Below are positions 17,914-28,606 of a DNA stretch of 64,000 nt, one piece after another. The stretch lies in the NCBI RefSeq assembly GCF_036699995.1, contig NZ_CP144906.1, positions 1,240,001-1,304,000 on the forward strand, read 5' to 3'. This DNA comes from Clostridium beijerinckii. GTDB taxonomy: Bacteria > Bacillota > Clostridia > Clostridiales > Clostridiaceae. Under the pieces are notes generated by a model that saw only the letters and a program-made list of their open reading frames with translations, was not told where the DNA came from and did not search any database. A program made the position numbers and the translations under genes. The number at the start of each line of letters is the position of its first letter. The first letter of the stretch is position 1.

Positions 17914-19071
17914 ATGAAACATGTATTTATCATAGGTTCAAAGGGGATACCAGCAAAATATGGAGGGTTTGAGACGTTTGTTGAAAAACTAACAGAAGGA
18001 CAAAAAAATAAAGAAATAAAATATCATGTTTCCTGTTTAGCAGATAATTCTAAAGAATTTGAGCATAATGGAGCAAGATGTTTTAATGTGAAAGTTCCCA
18101 ATATAGGTCCAGCAAAAGCAGTTTATTATGATATAAAGGCATTAAAAGGAAGTATTAATTATATAAGAGCAAATAGCATAAAAAACTCAAAAGTATATAT
18201 CTTAGCTTGTAGGATAGGACCATTTGTTGGTCATTATAAAAAAGAATTGAAAAAGCTAGGTGGAACTTTAATTGTTAACCCAGATGGACATGAGTGGAAA
18301 AGAGCAAAATGGAATAAAGCTATAAGACAATATTGGAAGATATCTGAGAAATACATGGTTAAACATGCAGATTTATTAGTATGCGATTCAAAGAATATTG
18401 AAAAATATATAAAAGAGGATTATAAGCAATATAATCCTAAAACAACATTTATAGCGTATGGAGCAGATATGGGAAAATCAAAATTATCTGATGATGATCC
18501 TAATTTACTTGAATGGTACAAAGAAAAAAGTGTTACGAAGAAAGAATATTATTTAGTTGTTGGTAGATTTGTTCCTGAAAATAATTATGAAACTATGATA
18601 ACTGAATTCATGAAATCAAGCACAAATAAAGACTTTGTTTTAATAACTAATGTAGAGAAAAATAAATTTTATGAAGAATTAAGAAAGAAAACAAGCTTTG
18701 ATAAAGACAAAAGAATAAAGTTTGTTGGCACTGTTTATAATCAAGAATTATTAAAAAAGATTAGAGAAAATGCATATGGGTATTTACATGGACATGAAGT
18801 TGGAGGGACTAATCCATCTCTTTTAGAAGCGCTAGCTACGACTGATTTAAATCTCTTATTAGACGTTGGATTTAATAGAGAAGTTGGGGAAGATGGAGCT
18901 TTATATTTTACAAAGGAAAGTGGAAATTTAGCAACATTAATAAATATGTTGGAAACATATGATGAAGTTGCTGCTACTATTTATGGAAATAATGCGAAAC
19001 AACGAATTAATAAAGAATATACATGGAATAAAATAATTAATGATTATGAGAAATTATTCAATAAATTTTAA
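17914..19071 (+). CDS. Glycosyltransferase with DUF1972 N-terminal domain (rhamnosyltransferase-like)
   Basis: A 385-aa GT-B protein. The N-terminus KHVFIIGSKGIPAKYGGFETFVEKL is characteristic of DUF1972 proteins such as streptococcal WchF/Cps2T, which transfer rhamnose to the first lipid-linked sugar. The C-terminal nucleotide-sugar domain has GTNPSLLEALATT near the E-x7-E position. The rhamnose genes at the end of the locus make a rhamnosyl donor plausible, but donor and acceptor are inferred. Confidence 0.83.
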   Translation: MKHVFIIGSKGIPAKYGGFETFVEKLTEGQKNKEIKYHVSCLADNSKEFEHNGARCFNVKVPNIGPAKAVYYDIKALKGSINYIRANSIKNSKVYILACRIGPFVGHYKKELKKLGGTLIVNPDGHEWKRAKWNKAIRQYWKISEKYMVKHADLLVCDSKNIEKYIKEDYKQYNPKTTFIAYGADMGKSKLSDDDPNLLEWYKEKSVTKKEYYLVVGRFVPENNYETMITEFMKSSTNKDFVLITNVEKNKFYEELRKKTSFDKDKRIKFVGTVYNQELLKKIRENAYGYLHGHEVGGTNPSLLEALATTDLNLLLDVGFNREVGEDGALYFTKESGNLATLINMLETYDEVAATIYGNNAKQRINKEYTWNKIINDYEKLFNKF

Positions 19072-19102
19072 AAGAATTTAACCAATATTTATGGGGGATA
19101 GT

Positions 19103-20473
19103 ATGAATATTTTACATTACTCACTAGGCCTTCCGCCATATAGAACCGGTGGACTAACTAAATACTCATTTGACCTAATGAAAGAGCAAGCGATAAATGG
19201 AGAAAAAGTATACCTACTATTTCCAGGCAAGATAACTTTTCTTGATGGTAGAACTAGCATTAGGTATTATAAAAATGAATCGGGGATAAGAGCATATGAA
19301 ATAATAAATCCTTTACCAGTTCCATTGCTAAATGGGATCTCTAAACCACAAAATTTTATGAAGTCTTGCGATAAAAAAATATTTAAAGATTTTTTAATAG
19401 AGAATGCTGTAGAGATTGTTCATATCCATACATTAATGGGATTGCATAAAGAGTTTTTGGAGGCTTGCAAAGATTTAAATATAAAAATAGTATGTACTAC
19501 TCATGATTATTTTGGACTTTGTACTAAAGTGAACTTTATAGATGATCAGGGGAATCTGTGTGAAGAGAAGGAATTGGAAAGATGCCTGAAATGCAATAAA
19601 TCAGGCTATAGCATGGAAGCAATGAAAATGTTACAGTCGCCAACATATAGATTTATTAAGAATAAGGGGATTATTTCTAAATTAAAGCCATTAGCAAAAA
19701 GGATAAGAGATAATAAAAAGACAAGTTTAGTTCAGCACAATATAGAATTAAAAACTAAAAAAGAAGATAAAAATTTATATATTAAGTTGGCAGACTATTA
19801 TAAACATATGTTTGGATACGTTGATGTTTTTTTATTTAATAGTACAGTAGCTAAGGAAGTCTATGATAAATATCTTGATAAAATTAATGGCGAAATAATA
19901 TCAATTACACATGGAGATATAAAGGATAATAGAAAGATAAAAATATATAATGATAAGGATAAATTAAAATTAACATATTTAGGACCTGATAGAAAGCATA
20001 AGGGTTTTGATTTACTGATGAATGCAATTAAAGAACTAAATAAGGAATATAAATCAAAAATAGAATTAAATCTATATGGTGATATACAGAAGAGAGAAGT
20101 AGATGATAACATAAAAATTCATGGTAAATATTCATATAGTCAGCTTAATGATATTTTTGATAATACGGATTTATTAATAGCTCCAAGCATATGGAATGAA
20201 ACTTTCGGATTCATTGTATTGGAAGCAATAAGTTATGGGGTGCCGGTAATGGTTACGAATATGGTTGGAAGTAAAGATATTATAATTAGTGATAAATTTC
20301 CTAAAGGTATAGTTACTAAAGTCGATAAAGAAGAATTAAAACATAAAATTATTGAAGTTATTAATGATAGAACTACTTTAGAGTATTTTAATAAAAATGT
20401 ATTAGAAGATAGTTTTAATTTTAATATGCATACTCATTTAGAGAATATAAAAGTAGTGTACAAGAAAATATAG
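19103..20473 (+). CDS. GT4-family glycosyltransferase
   Basis: A 456-aa GT-B glycosyltransferase. N-terminal MNILHYSLGLPPYRTGGLTKYSFDLMKEQ is typical of GT4 enzymes; the C-terminal part has WNETFGFIVLEAISYGVPVM, containing the E-x7-E motif. The middle has a cysteine cluster (CEEKELERCLKCN) that might bind metal or be structural. Of two in-frame ATGs, 19103 is preferred because GGGGGAT precedes it. Linkage and substrate are unknown. Confidence 0.85.
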   Translation: MNILHYSLGLPPYRTGGLTKYSFDLMKEQAINGEKVYLLFPGKITFLDGRTSIRYYKNESGIRAYEIINPLPVPLLNGISKPQNFMKSCDKKIFKDFLIENAVEIVHIHTLMGLHKEFLEACKDLNIKIVCTTHDYFGLCTKVNFIDDQGNLCEEKELERCLKCNKSGYSMEAMKMLQSPTYRFIKNKGIISKLKPLAKRIRDNKKTSLVQHNIELKTKKEDKNLYIKLADYYKHMFGYVDVFLFNSTVAKEVYDKYLDKINGEIISITHGDIKDNRKIKIYNDKDKLKLTYLGPDRKHKGFDLLMNAIKELNKEYKSKIELNLYGDIQKREVDDNIKIHGKYSYSQLNDIFDNTDLLIAPSIWNETFGFIVLEAISYGVPVMVTNMVGSKDIIISDKFPKGIVTKVDKEELKHKIIEVINDRTTLEYFNKNVLEDSFNFNMHTHLENIKVVYKKI

Positions 20474-20484
20474 GGGAAATACAT

Positions 20485-21195
20485 ATGGTAAGGATTTTAG
20501 AATTTTTTATTAGAAGAATAAAAGGAAGCGATTTTAAGTTAGATAAAGAGATAAGTTTAAATTATATTCTAGGTATAGTAATTTCTATGATGGTTAATTT
20601 GATTAGAGGAAACATAAAATCACTATTCATTAAAAAGAAAAATGGCATGATTTTCATTGGAAATAGAAGCAAATTGAAAATGAAAAGAAAAATTATTTTC
20701 GGAAGTGGAATTAATATTGGGAGTAATGTAATTATTGATGCATTATCTAAGAATGGTGTTATATTGGGTAATAATATTAGAATTGGAGACTATTCAAGAA
20801 TTTTATGTAGCGGGACTGTAAGAAATATAGGTAATGGAATAAAAATTGGTGATAATTTTGGCTGCGGTGAAAATTGTTTTTTTGGAGCTGCTGGAGGAAT
20901 TGAAATAGGGAATGATGTTATTATGGGGCAAAGCGTGCGGTTTCACTCTGAAAATCATATTTTTAATGATATTAATGTTCCTATACGATTGCAAGGTGTA
21001 ACTAACAAAGGGATAAAAATCGGTAATGACTGTTGGATCGGCTCTGGAGTTGTATTTTTAGATGGTGTAAATGTTGGAAATGGATGTGTTATAGGCGCAA
21101 ATACTTTGGTTAATAAAGATATTCCAGATAATGCAATAGCAGTAGGGAGTCCAGTAAAAATAATTAAGTATAGAGAAGAAATTAAGAATGACTAA
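20485..21195 (+). CDS. Left-handed beta-helix O-acetyltransferase
   Basis: A 236-aa hexapeptide-repeat protein. From about residue 60 it shows repeated isoleucine/valine-rich turns (GSGINIGSNVIID, GNNIRIGDYSRIL, GNDCWIGSGVVFLDGVNVGNGCVIGANTLVNKDIPDNAIAVGSPVKIIK in parts) typical of maltose/galactoside/serine acetyltransferases using acetyl-CoA. The active-site-like histidines are in VRFHSENHIF. It probably acetylates a sugar of the repeat unit. The spacing (11 bases after the preceding gene) fits an operon. Confidence 0.85.
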   Translation: MVRILEFFIRRIKGSDFKLDKEISLNYILGIVISMMVNLIRGNIKSLFIKKKNGMIFIGNRSKLKMKRKIIFGSGINIGSNVIIDALSKNGVILGNNIRIGDYSRILCSGTVRNIGNGIKIGDNFGCGENCFFGAAGGIEIGNDVIMGQSVRFHSENHIFNDINVPIRLQGVTNKGIKIGNDCWIGSGVVFLDGVNVGNGCVIGANTLVNKDIPDNAIAVGSPVKIIKYREEIKND

Positions 21196-21215
21196 AAGAA
21201 GGGAGTGCTTCGTTA

Positions 21216-22340
21216 GTGAAAAAAATACTATATGTAAGGAATGGACCATATAAAGTTAATCCGAATTTATATAATCTGCAAGAAATTGGTTTTTGTAAAG
21301 CATTATGTAAAAAAGGGTTCGATTGCGATATAATATATTATTCTGATATCGATAAAGATGAAGAGATATATGTAGATAACTTTAATGGCAAAAAGATAAA
21401 TTTGTTATGGAGAAAAGGGTATAAAATTTTAAGAACAGGAATTTATCCATCATTATTAAAAAAAGATTTTGTTAATAAATATGATTTGATAATAACTACT
21501 GAATATAGTCAAATTATGTCTTTATTATGGACTAGATATAATCCTAAAGTAGTGTTATATAATGGACCATATTATAATATGTTCAAAATACCATTTACTG
21601 AAAAGATTTATGATGTACTATTTACTAAAAAATTAAACAAAAATTTAGATAAAGTATTTACAAAATCAGATTTAGCTAAAGAATATTTGGAAAAAAAAGG
21701 GTTTGAAAATATTGATACTTTAGGGGTTGGATTAGATACGGATATTTTTGATAAAGTGAATAATCCAAGTGAAAAAGTAATTGAATTGCAAGAATTTATG
21801 AAGAAAAATAAAAGCGTATTATATGTTGGAAGCCTAATTGAAAGAAAAAATTTTAGATTTACATTACAAGTATTTGATAAAGTAAATAAAGAAAACCAAG
21901 AATTGAAACTTGTTATCATAGGAAAAGGAAAAAAAACTTATGTTGAAAAATCACTAAAACTTATAAGCGAAAATGCAAAAAAAAATATAGTGTTTGTTGA
22001 TAAAATTGATAATAAATTTTTAAAATACATATATCCAGAAGCGGAAGTTTTCTTATTGCCATCTAAATTAGAGATATTTGGAATGGTATTATTAGAGTCA
22101 ATGTATTTTGGAGTGCCAGTTATAACTAGTTTAAATGGAGGATCAAGTACGGTAATTGATAATAAAGTAAATGGTGTTATAATTGATGAATTTAATATTG
22201 ACATTTGGGCAAGAGAAATATTAAATATATGTTCAGATCAACTGTATTCGAAAAAATTAAGAATAAATTCAAAAGATACAATTCAAAAAAAATACATGTG
22301 GGATAAGATAGGTGAAAGTTTTTTGAATAAGATAAATTAG
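21216..22340 (+). CDS. GT4-family glycosyltransferase
   Basis: A 374-aa GT-B enzyme starting with GTG, preceded by AAGGGAG. The C-terminal catalytic region reads VLYVGSLIERKNFRFTLQVFDKV (donor-binding domain start) and LPSKLEIFGMVLLESMYFGVPVI, including the E-x7-E motif. The N-terminal half is divergent. The acceptor and donor are unknown. Confidence 0.83.
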   Translation: MKKILYVRNGPYKVNPNLYNLQEIGFCKALCKKGFDCDIIYYSDIDKDEEIYVDNFNGKKINLLWRKGYKILRTGIYPSLLKKDFVNKYDLIITTEYSQIMSLLWTRYNPKVVLYNGPYYNMFKIPFTEKIYDVLFTKKLNKNLDKVFTKSDLAKEYLEKKGFENIDTLGVGLDTDIFDKVNNPSEKVIELQEFMKKNKSVLYVGSLIERKNFRFTLQVFDKVNKENQELKLVIIGKGKKTYVEKSLKLISENAKKNIVFVDKIDNKFLKYIYPEAEVFLLPSKLEIFGMVLLESMYFGVPVITSLNGGSSTVIDNKVNGVIIDEFNIDIWAREILNICSDQLYSKKLRINSKDTIQKKYMWDKIGESFLNKIN

Positions 22341-22578
22341 ATATATAGAAAGTTAAAGTCTTACAAATATTAATGGCTTTTTGTTTTTGATAAAAAGGAA
22401 TATAAATAAAAATTTTTACTCAAATAATAAAATGTTTATCTGTTGGGGAAGTGAAGTTGTATTGCAATATATGACTTTTTATGATAATATAATTACTATT
22501 TAAAAATAGAGAGACTATTTTTACTGAAATATGACCTAAGTATTGAAATATATAGAAAATTAGAAAGTGAGTTATACG

Positions 22579-23445
22579 ATGAAGGTTTGCTTTATAATAT
22601 TACATTATTTAACAAGTGAAGATACAATTGAATGTGTTAATTCAATTATAAAAATGGAAAATTCAGAAAATATAAATGTCGTAATTGTTGATAATGCATC
22701 GAATAATGAGAGCATAGAAAAGGTACAGATGGTCTTTTGTGATAGAGAAGGAATATATTTTATTCTGAATAAATATAATTTGGGATTTGCTCAGGGAAAT
22801 AATAAAGGTTATCAGTTTGCAAAAGATACACTAAAGTCAGACATAATTGTTATTGCGAATAATGATGTTGTTTTTTTAGATAGTTTATTTGTTTCAAAAC
22901 TGGAAAAATCATTTGAAAAAAATGATTTTTATGTCTTAGGGCCAGATATCTTGTCGTTAGCAGATGGAAAACATCAAAATCCAATGGAAAAATTGCCACT
23001 CACCAATTATCAGGCAATTATAGAGCAGATTCGATACATCATCCTATATATACTTTCAAAATTTAGAGTATATGATTATTTGAAAAAAAATAATAAAATG
23101 CCAGAAAATAATAGAGTAAATATAAGATATAAAAAACCCTGTGAGAATATAATTCTGCATGGCTCATGTATTGTGTTTTCATCACTATACATTGAAAAAA
23201 TGGATTACGCATTTTATCCTAAAACTTTTTTGTATATGGAAGAAATGATATTATTTCGGATTTGTAAGCAGAAAGGATTTAAAATGTATTATGACCCTAA
23301 TATCCAAGTTTTGCATAAAGAAGATTCTTCTACAAATAAGAAAACAATAACAAACAAGAAAAAGAGAGAGTTTGTTTTTAAAAATATGATTATATCCTTA
23401 GGGGTATATAGAACGGTCATTTCTAAAATAAAAGATAATATATAA
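22579..23445 (+). CDS. GT2-family glycosyltransferase
   Basis: A 288-aa GT-A enzyme. It has the family start CFIILHYLTSEDTIECVNSII, the nucleotide-binding VVIVDNASNN and NKYNLGFAQGNNKGYQFA, and the DxD-like IANNDVVFL. This layout is common in rhamnosyl- and galactofuranosyltransferases. A GTG at 22567 is possible but the ATG at 22579 is favoured. The 226-base gap before it contains AT-rich sequence with a possible TATAAT at 22488, so a secondary promoter may exist. Confidence 0.83.
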   Translation: MKVCFIILHYLTSEDTIECVNSIIKMENSENINVVIVDNASNNESIEKVQMVFCDREGIYFILNKYNLGFAQGNNKGYQFAKDTLKSDIIVIANNDVVFLDSLFVSKLEKSFEKNDFYVLGPDILSLADGKHQNPMEKLPLTNYQAIIEQIRYIILYILSKFRVYDYLKKNNKMPENNRVNIRYKKPCENIILHGSCIVFSSLYIEKMDYAFYPKTFLYMEEMILFRICKQKGFKMYYDPNIQVLHKEDSSTNKKTITNKKKREFVFKNMIISLGVYRTVISKIKDNI

Positions 23446-23474
23446 TGAAATTTGTGATATAGGTGGAATTTAAA

Positions 23475-24800
23475 GTGAAGTATATGAATTATTGTTATTT
23501 AGCAGTATTGGTAATTATAATAATAGTATTTAAAAACAAATATAAAACTCTTCTAAATCCTATTATTATTTTTTATAGTGTTTGGGTATTAGTCATTGGA
23601 CTACATTCTTTACATTTATATGGTCTTTATAGCGCATCACAACAAATATATAATTATATGTTTATTGGATTGCTCTTCTTTGCATTGGGATATTTTTTTA
23701 TATGTGTGTTTAAAAGTAGATATAAAATAATATTTTTTACTAAATATAAAAAGAAAGAGTTATATACATTAAGGTATCATCTAATGTATATACTAGCAAG
23801 TATTTGTATTTTGTTTTTTTTAAGAAACTTTATAATATCGATAGCATTATTACTAAACGGGAATGGAATTGATACTATAAGAACTATGGCACAAGATAAA
23901 AATAGTATATTGCATAGTGACTCTAGCATTAATAATTTTATATATAATTTTATTGTTTTGCCATCTGCGACAGCTATAGAAGTTATTGCAGTAGTGGATT
24001 TTTGGTTTGGTAAAAAAAACAAATTATTATTTTTAATAAATATAATAATTATAATTATGCGTGTTATTTCTGATGGAGGAAGGACACCTTTATTTAATTT
24101 TGTTTTATATATGATAGGTTCTTATTTATTTTTAAGAGAAAACACTAAAAAAGAAAGTGAAAATATAAACTTTAATAAGAAAAAGCAGAAAAATAAGATA
24201 AAAAGGTACATGTTTATTGGTGTGATTTTTTTAGCGGGTTTGACTTTTTTGAGAAGTGGGGCATTAGCATTACGGCACTTGTATTTTTATTTTGCAATGT
24301 CTCCATATTTATTTGATCATTGGGCTAATGTAGTAGATGAAATGGGTATTACTTCCTATGGAACTGCTTCGATGAATGGATATATTTTCAGTATTTTTTA
24401 TTTGATAAAAAACTGTTTAATTACTTCATATCCAGATTTTATAAAAAATGTGTATGATTTATTGGCTCAAACAGATAGTTCATGGCCAATAATTGCTGAA
24501 GGTGGGATTGCAGCAAATGCCTATGTATCAGCATTTTGGTTTTTCTACTTAGATGGAAGAGTTATTGGAATAATTATTGGGATGTTTTTATATGGATGTC
24601 TTGTAACCAGTATATATTTATCTACAAAAAGGAGTAAATCTATTAAAATGCTTTCATTATATCTTATTATGTCGCAAGGATTATTTTTTTCATTTATTAG
24701 ATTTCCGTTTTCTAAAATATACTATTCATTAGCAATTTTAGTCATATTATTGATTGCTTATAAACCATTAATGCCAAGATATTTAACGGATAAGGTATAG
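23475..24800 (+). CDS. Polysaccharide repeat-unit polymerase (Wzy-like)
   Basis: A 442-aa very hydrophobic protein with about 10-12 predicted membrane segments and a large loop between about residues 270 and 340 (SYGTASMNGYIFSIFY...ADSSW region). Sequence is poorly conserved, as usual for Wzy. The call rests on topology and on its place beside Wzx, Wzz and glycosyltransferases. GTG at 23475 has AGGTGG 8 bases upstream; GTG 23463 and ATG 23484 are alternatives. Confidence 0.75.
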   Translation: MKYMNYCYLAVLVIIIIVFKNKYKTLLNPIIIFYSVWVLVIGLHSLHLYGLYSASQQIYNYMFIGLLFFALGYFFICVFKSRYKIIFFTKYKKKELYTLRYHLMYILASICILFFLRNFIISIALLLNGNGIDTIRTMAQDKNSILHSDSSINNFIYNFIVLPSATAIEVIAVVDFWFGKKNKLLFLINIIIIIMRVISDGGRTPLFNFVLYMIGSYLFLRENTKKESENINFNKKKQKNKIKRYMFIGVIFLAGLTFLRSGALALRHLYFYFAMSPYLFDHWANVVDEMGITSYGTASMNGYIFSIFYLIKNCLITSYPDFIKNVYDLLAQTDSSWPIIAEGGIAANAYVSAFWFFYLDGRVIGIIIGMFLYGCLVTSIYLSTKRSKSIKMLSLYLIMSQGLFFSFIRFPFSKIYYSLAILVILLIAYKPLMPRYLTDKV

Positions 24801-24867
24801 ATTATAGAAAAATGCAATGATATTCTAAATGGGAATTACAATATAAAATGATAGGAGTGAAAACTTT

Positions 24868-25896
24868 ATGATAAACATAATTGAAAGCACAATTATATAT
24901 GTACTATGTCCGTTTAAAACAAAAACTGGTGGTACTGAGTTATTACATCAATTAGTTTATGAATTAAATAAAAACGGGCATAATGCACACATTGTTTATG
25001 TTGGAGCTAATAGTAAACTTGTAAATAATGTTACATCAGGATTTGAAAATTACATAGATAAACCACTATATATAGATGAAATAATAGATTCTAAAGATAA
25101 TATTTTAGTTGTTCCAGAAATATTTATGTTTGATATGAAAAAAAATTATAATAATATTCAAAAAATTTTATGGTGGCTTAGTGTTGATAATTTTGTTAAA
25201 AACAATGGAATGATTAATCATTTTAGGTTTTGGGGATTATTACGTACTATATCACATACAATAAAGCATCTTTATAAACTAAAGCCTATAAAGAACTTTT
25301 CAAGTTTTGCTGATTTACATTTGTGCCAATGTCATTATGCAATAGATTTTTTGGTTAAGTCAGGTGTCTCAGAAAATAGAATTGAATATCTTTCAGATTA
25401 TATAAATGATATATATTTTAGCAAAAAAAGCTTTGAAATAGAACGGGAAGATATAGTATTATATAATCCTAAAAAGGGATATAATTTTACGAGAAAACTA
25501 ATTGAAGCAGCACCAGATATAAAGTGGATCCCATTAATTAATTTAACAACGGATCAAGTACAAGAACTTTTGGCTAAGGGGAAGATTTATATTGATTTTG
25601 GAAATCATCCTGGAAAGGATAGATTCCCACGTGAAGCAGCTATTTCTGGATGTTGTATTATTACTAGTAAGAAAGGTTCTGCAGCTTATTATGAGGATGT
25701 TATGATTCCTGATAAATTTAAATTTGAATGTTCAGAAAAAAATATTAATTTAATAATTAGTGAAATTAAACAATGCTTATCAAATCATGATGAATATTTA
25801 GAATACTATAAGGAATATAGAGAGATGATAAAAAATGAAAAAGAAGTATTCTTAAATGATGTAATAAAAATTTTTGGAAAGGGATTCTTGTTATAG
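24868..25896 (+). CDS. Putative glycosyltransferase-like protein of unknown specificity
   Basis: A 342-aa soluble protein. The N-terminal stretch YVLCPFKTKTGGTELLHQLVYELNKNGHNAHIVYVG looks like the acceptor-side Rossmann fold of GT-B enzymes. Later, FGNHPGKDRFPREAAISGCCIITSKKGSAAYY occupies the donor-binding position. It is not a clear member of a named GT family by eye. Its place between wzy and glf argues for a role in building the repeat unit. Confidence 0.6.
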   Translation: MINIIESTIIYVLCPFKTKTGGTELLHQLVYELNKNGHNAHIVYVGANSKLVNNVTSGFENYIDKPLYIDEIIDSKDNILVVPEIFMFDMKKNYNNIQKILWWLSVDNFVKNNGMINHFRFWGLLRTISHTIKHLYKLKPIKNFSSFADLHLCQCHYAIDFLVKSGVSENRIEYLSDYINDIYFSKKSFEIEREDIVLYNPKKGYNFTRKLIEAAPDIKWIPLINLTTDQVQELLAKGKIYIDFGNHPGKDRFPREAAISGCCIITSKKGSAAYYEDVMIPDKFKFECSEKNINLIISEIKQCLSNHDEYLEYYKEYREMIKNEKEVFLNDVIKIFGKGFLL

Positions 25897-26058
25897 CATC
25901 GTATTCTTTTTTGAATAACATAAAAGAATATGAGTATTATATATAAATTTAAGAAGAACAAAAAATTCAAATATATTTTGAGTTATGTTTTTTAAAAAAT
26001 TTAGCTAAATCTTAATATATAAAATTGAAATAATAAAAAATAAGGGGATATTATAATT

Positions 26059-27162
26059 ATGTATGATTATTTGGTAGTTGGATCTGGTTTATTTGGCTCG
26101 ATTTTTGTTTATGAGGCTAGTAAAAGAGGAAAAAAGTGCTTAATTATAGATAAGAGAAATCACATAGGGGGAAATATATTTACAGAAGAAATAGAGGGGA
26201 TAAATGTTCATAAATATGGTGCTCATATATTTCATACAAGTAATAAAAGTGTTTGGGATTACATAAATACTTTTGCAGAATTTAATAGATATACAAACTC
26301 ACCAGTTGCTATCTATAAAGATGAACTTTATAATTTACCTTTTAATATGAATACTTTCAATAAATTATGGGGGGTTAAAACTCCTGATGAAGCAAAGGCA
26401 AAAATAGGAGAACAAATTAAAGAAAGTAATATATCTTACCCTAGAAATTTAGAAGAGCAGGCAATAAGTCTTATAGGGAGAGATATTTATGAAAAACTAA
26501 TAAAAGGATATACAGAAAAGCAATGGGGGGCTAAGGCTATAGATCTTCCTGCATTTATTATTAGAAGATTACCAGTTAGATTTACATATGATAACAATTA
26601 TTTTAATGATAAATATCAAGGTATACCTATAGGTGGATATACTAAAATAATTGAAAAAATGTTAAGTGAAGTAGATATTAAGCTTTGTACAGATTTCTTT
26701 TCTAATAGAAAAGATTTAGAAGGATTAGCTGATAAAGTGGTATTTACTGGAATGATAGATGCATTCTATGATTATAAATTTGGAACCTTAGAATATAGAA
26801 GCTTAAAATTTGATACAGAAATTGTAGATAAAGAAAACTACCAAGGAAATGCAGTGGTTAATTATACTGAATATGAAGTTCCTTATACAAGAATTATAGA
26901 ACATAAACATTTTGAATACGGTACTCAACCAAAAACTATAATAACTAAAGAATATCCTTCTACATGGAAAAAAGGTGACGAGCCATATTATCCTGTAAAT
27001 AATGATAGAAATAGCGAGATTTATGCAAAATACAGAGAACTAGCAGATGCTGAGGAGAATGTTATATTTGGAGGAAGACTAGCTGAATATAAATATTATG
27101 ATATGCATAATATTATAGAACAGGCATTAAAATGTGTTGAAGAGGAATTTAAAAATGAGTAA
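26059..27162 (+). CDS. glf: UDP-galactopyranose mutase
   Basis: Flavoenzyme that converts UDP-galactopyranose to UDP-galactofuranose. The FAD-binding motif YLVVGSGLFGSIFVYEASKRG opens the protein. Family blocks include IDKRNHIGGNIFTEE, KYGAHIFHT, GYTEKQWG and the C-terminal EYKYYDMHNIIEQAL. Its 367 aa is the normal length. It implies galactofuranose in the polymer. The flippase gene starts inside its last codons (8-base overlap). Confidence 0.95.
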   Translation: MYDYLVVGSGLFGSIFVYEASKRGKKCLIIDKRNHIGGNIFTEEIEGINVHKYGAHIFHTSNKSVWDYINTFAEFNRYTNSPVAIYKDELYNLPFNMNTFNKLWGVKTPDEAKAKIGEQIKESNISYPRNLEEQAISLIGRDIYEKLIKGYTEKQWGAKAIDLPAFIIRRLPVRFTYDNNYFNDKYQGIPIGGYTKIIEKMLSEVDIKLCTDFFSNRKDLEGLADKVVFTGMIDAFYDYKFGTLEYRSLKFDTEIVDKENYQGNAVVNYTEYEVPYTRIIEHKHFEYGTQPKTIITKEYPSTWKKGDEPYYPVNNDRNSEIYAKYRELADAEENVIFGGRLAEYKYYDMHNIIEQALKCVEEEFKNE

Positions 27163-28591
27163 AAGTATAGCAAAGAATTTTATGTATAATTTGCTTTTGC
27201 AAGTTGTAACTTTATTGATGCCTTTAGTAACAGTTCCATATGTATCAAGAATATTAGGCAAAGAAGGGGTTGGATTATATAGTTATACACTTTCTATTGC
27301 TCAATATTTTGTTATTTTGGGTACATTAGGTATCTCTATGTATGGAAATAGACAAATAGCTTATGTAAGAGATGATAAAGAGAAAATGTCAAATACATTT
27401 TGGTCAATAACTTTTCTTAAAGTTATAACAACATGTATAGCTCTAATATGCTTCATTTTAATTTTCGGGTTTAATAGTGAATATGGAATCATTTATTTAA
27501 TACAATCACTTAATATAATTGCTGCTATGATAGATATATCCTGGTTATATATGGGGCTAGAAGATTTTAAAAAAACAGTCACTAGAAATTTAATTGTAAA
27601 AATATTATGTGTATTAAGTATATTTATATTTGTAAAAAGTTATGACGATTTATATAAGTATATATTAATAAATGCATTTATGTCGTTATTTGGAAATTTA
27701 GTTATGTGGATGTATATTCCGAATGTTGTATTTAAGGTAAAGGTAAAAATTAAAGATATAAAAGCTCATATTATTCCTACATTACATTTGTTTATTCCAC
27801 AAATAGCAATACAGATATATGCAGTTTTAGATAAAACTATGTTAGGTACATTAGCGAATACAGGTGAAGTCGGGCTTTATGAACAATCACAAAAAATAAT
27901 TAAATTAACATTAGGGTTAGTAAGTTCATTAGCAGTAGTAATGATTCCAAGAATGAGCAACATATTTGCTAATGGTAATAAAGATAAGATGAATAAATAT
28001 TTAAATTATAGTTTGCAATGTGTATCGTATGCTACTATACCGATGGCATTTGGACTAGCTTCCATTTCCAAAGAGTTTGTTCCTTGGTTTTTTGGAGCAG
28101 ATTTTGAAAGTGTATCATATTTACTTATTATCCAAACACCTATTTTATTTTTTATAGCAATGAGCAGTGTAATGGGAACACAATATTTATTACCATCCAA
28201 TAGAACGAAAGAGTTTACTAGATCTGTAACAGTAGGAGCAATAATAAACGTAGCTCTTAATTTTATTTTAATACCTAAATATAAAGCTATTGGATCATGT
28301 GTAGCAACTGTTGCAGCTGAATTTAGTGTAACGTTTATTCAATATATATATTTAAGAAACAATATTGTTGTAAAAAAAATATTTATAAGTATAGTTAAGT
28401 ATATAATTGCATCAATAATTATGTTTATATTTGTCAGAATTATAGGAATACACTTTGGAGCTAGAATTGTAACTACAATGGTACAATTTATAGTTGGAGC
28501 GAGTACATATATAATAATTCTAACGTTATTGAGCGAAGAGGTAAATTTAATGATTTTTAAAATTATAATTTCTAGAATAAGAATAAAATAA
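27155..28591 (+). CDS. Polysaccharide flippase (Wzx-type, MOP superfamily)
   Basis: A 479-aa membrane protein with about 12-14 hydrophobic segments. The start SIAKNFMYNLLLQVVTLLMPLVTVPYVSRILGKEGVGLYSY (in parts) is typical of Wzx proteins, which move lipid-linked repeat units across the membrane. The ATG at 27155 overlaps the glf stop, with AGAGGA upstream. It would deliver units to the Wzy-like polymerase. Confidence 0.9.
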   Translation: MSKSIAKNFMYNLLLQVVTLLMPLVTVPYVSRILGKEGVGLYSYTLSIAQYFVILGTLGISMYGNRQIAYVRDDKEKMSNTFWSITFLKVITTCIALICFILIFGFNSEYGIIYLIQSLNIIAAMIDISWLYMGLEDFKKTVTRNLIVKILCVLSIFIFVKSYDDLYKYILINAFMSLFGNLVMWMYIPNVVFKVKVKIKDIKAHIIPTLHLFIPQIAIQIYAVLDKTMLGTLANTGEVGLYEQSQKIIKLTLGLVSSLAVVMIPRMSNIFANGNKDKMNKYLNYSLQCVSYATIPMAFGLASISKEFVPWFFGADFESVSYLLIIQTPILFFIAMSSVMGTQYLLPSNRTKEFTRSVTVGAIINVALNFILIPKYKAIGSCVATVAAEFSVTFIQYIYLRNNIVVKKIFISIVKYIIASIIMFIFVRIIGIHFGARIVTTMVQFIVGASTYIIILTLLSEEVNLMIFKIIISRIRIK

Positions 28592-28606
28592 ATAAGGAGG
28601 GCGAGA

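Noticed and set aside
25895..25935. Terminator after the 24868 gene
   Set aside because: CGTATTCTTTT/AAAAGAATATG forms a hairpin, but no T-run follows and the operon appears to continue into glf.
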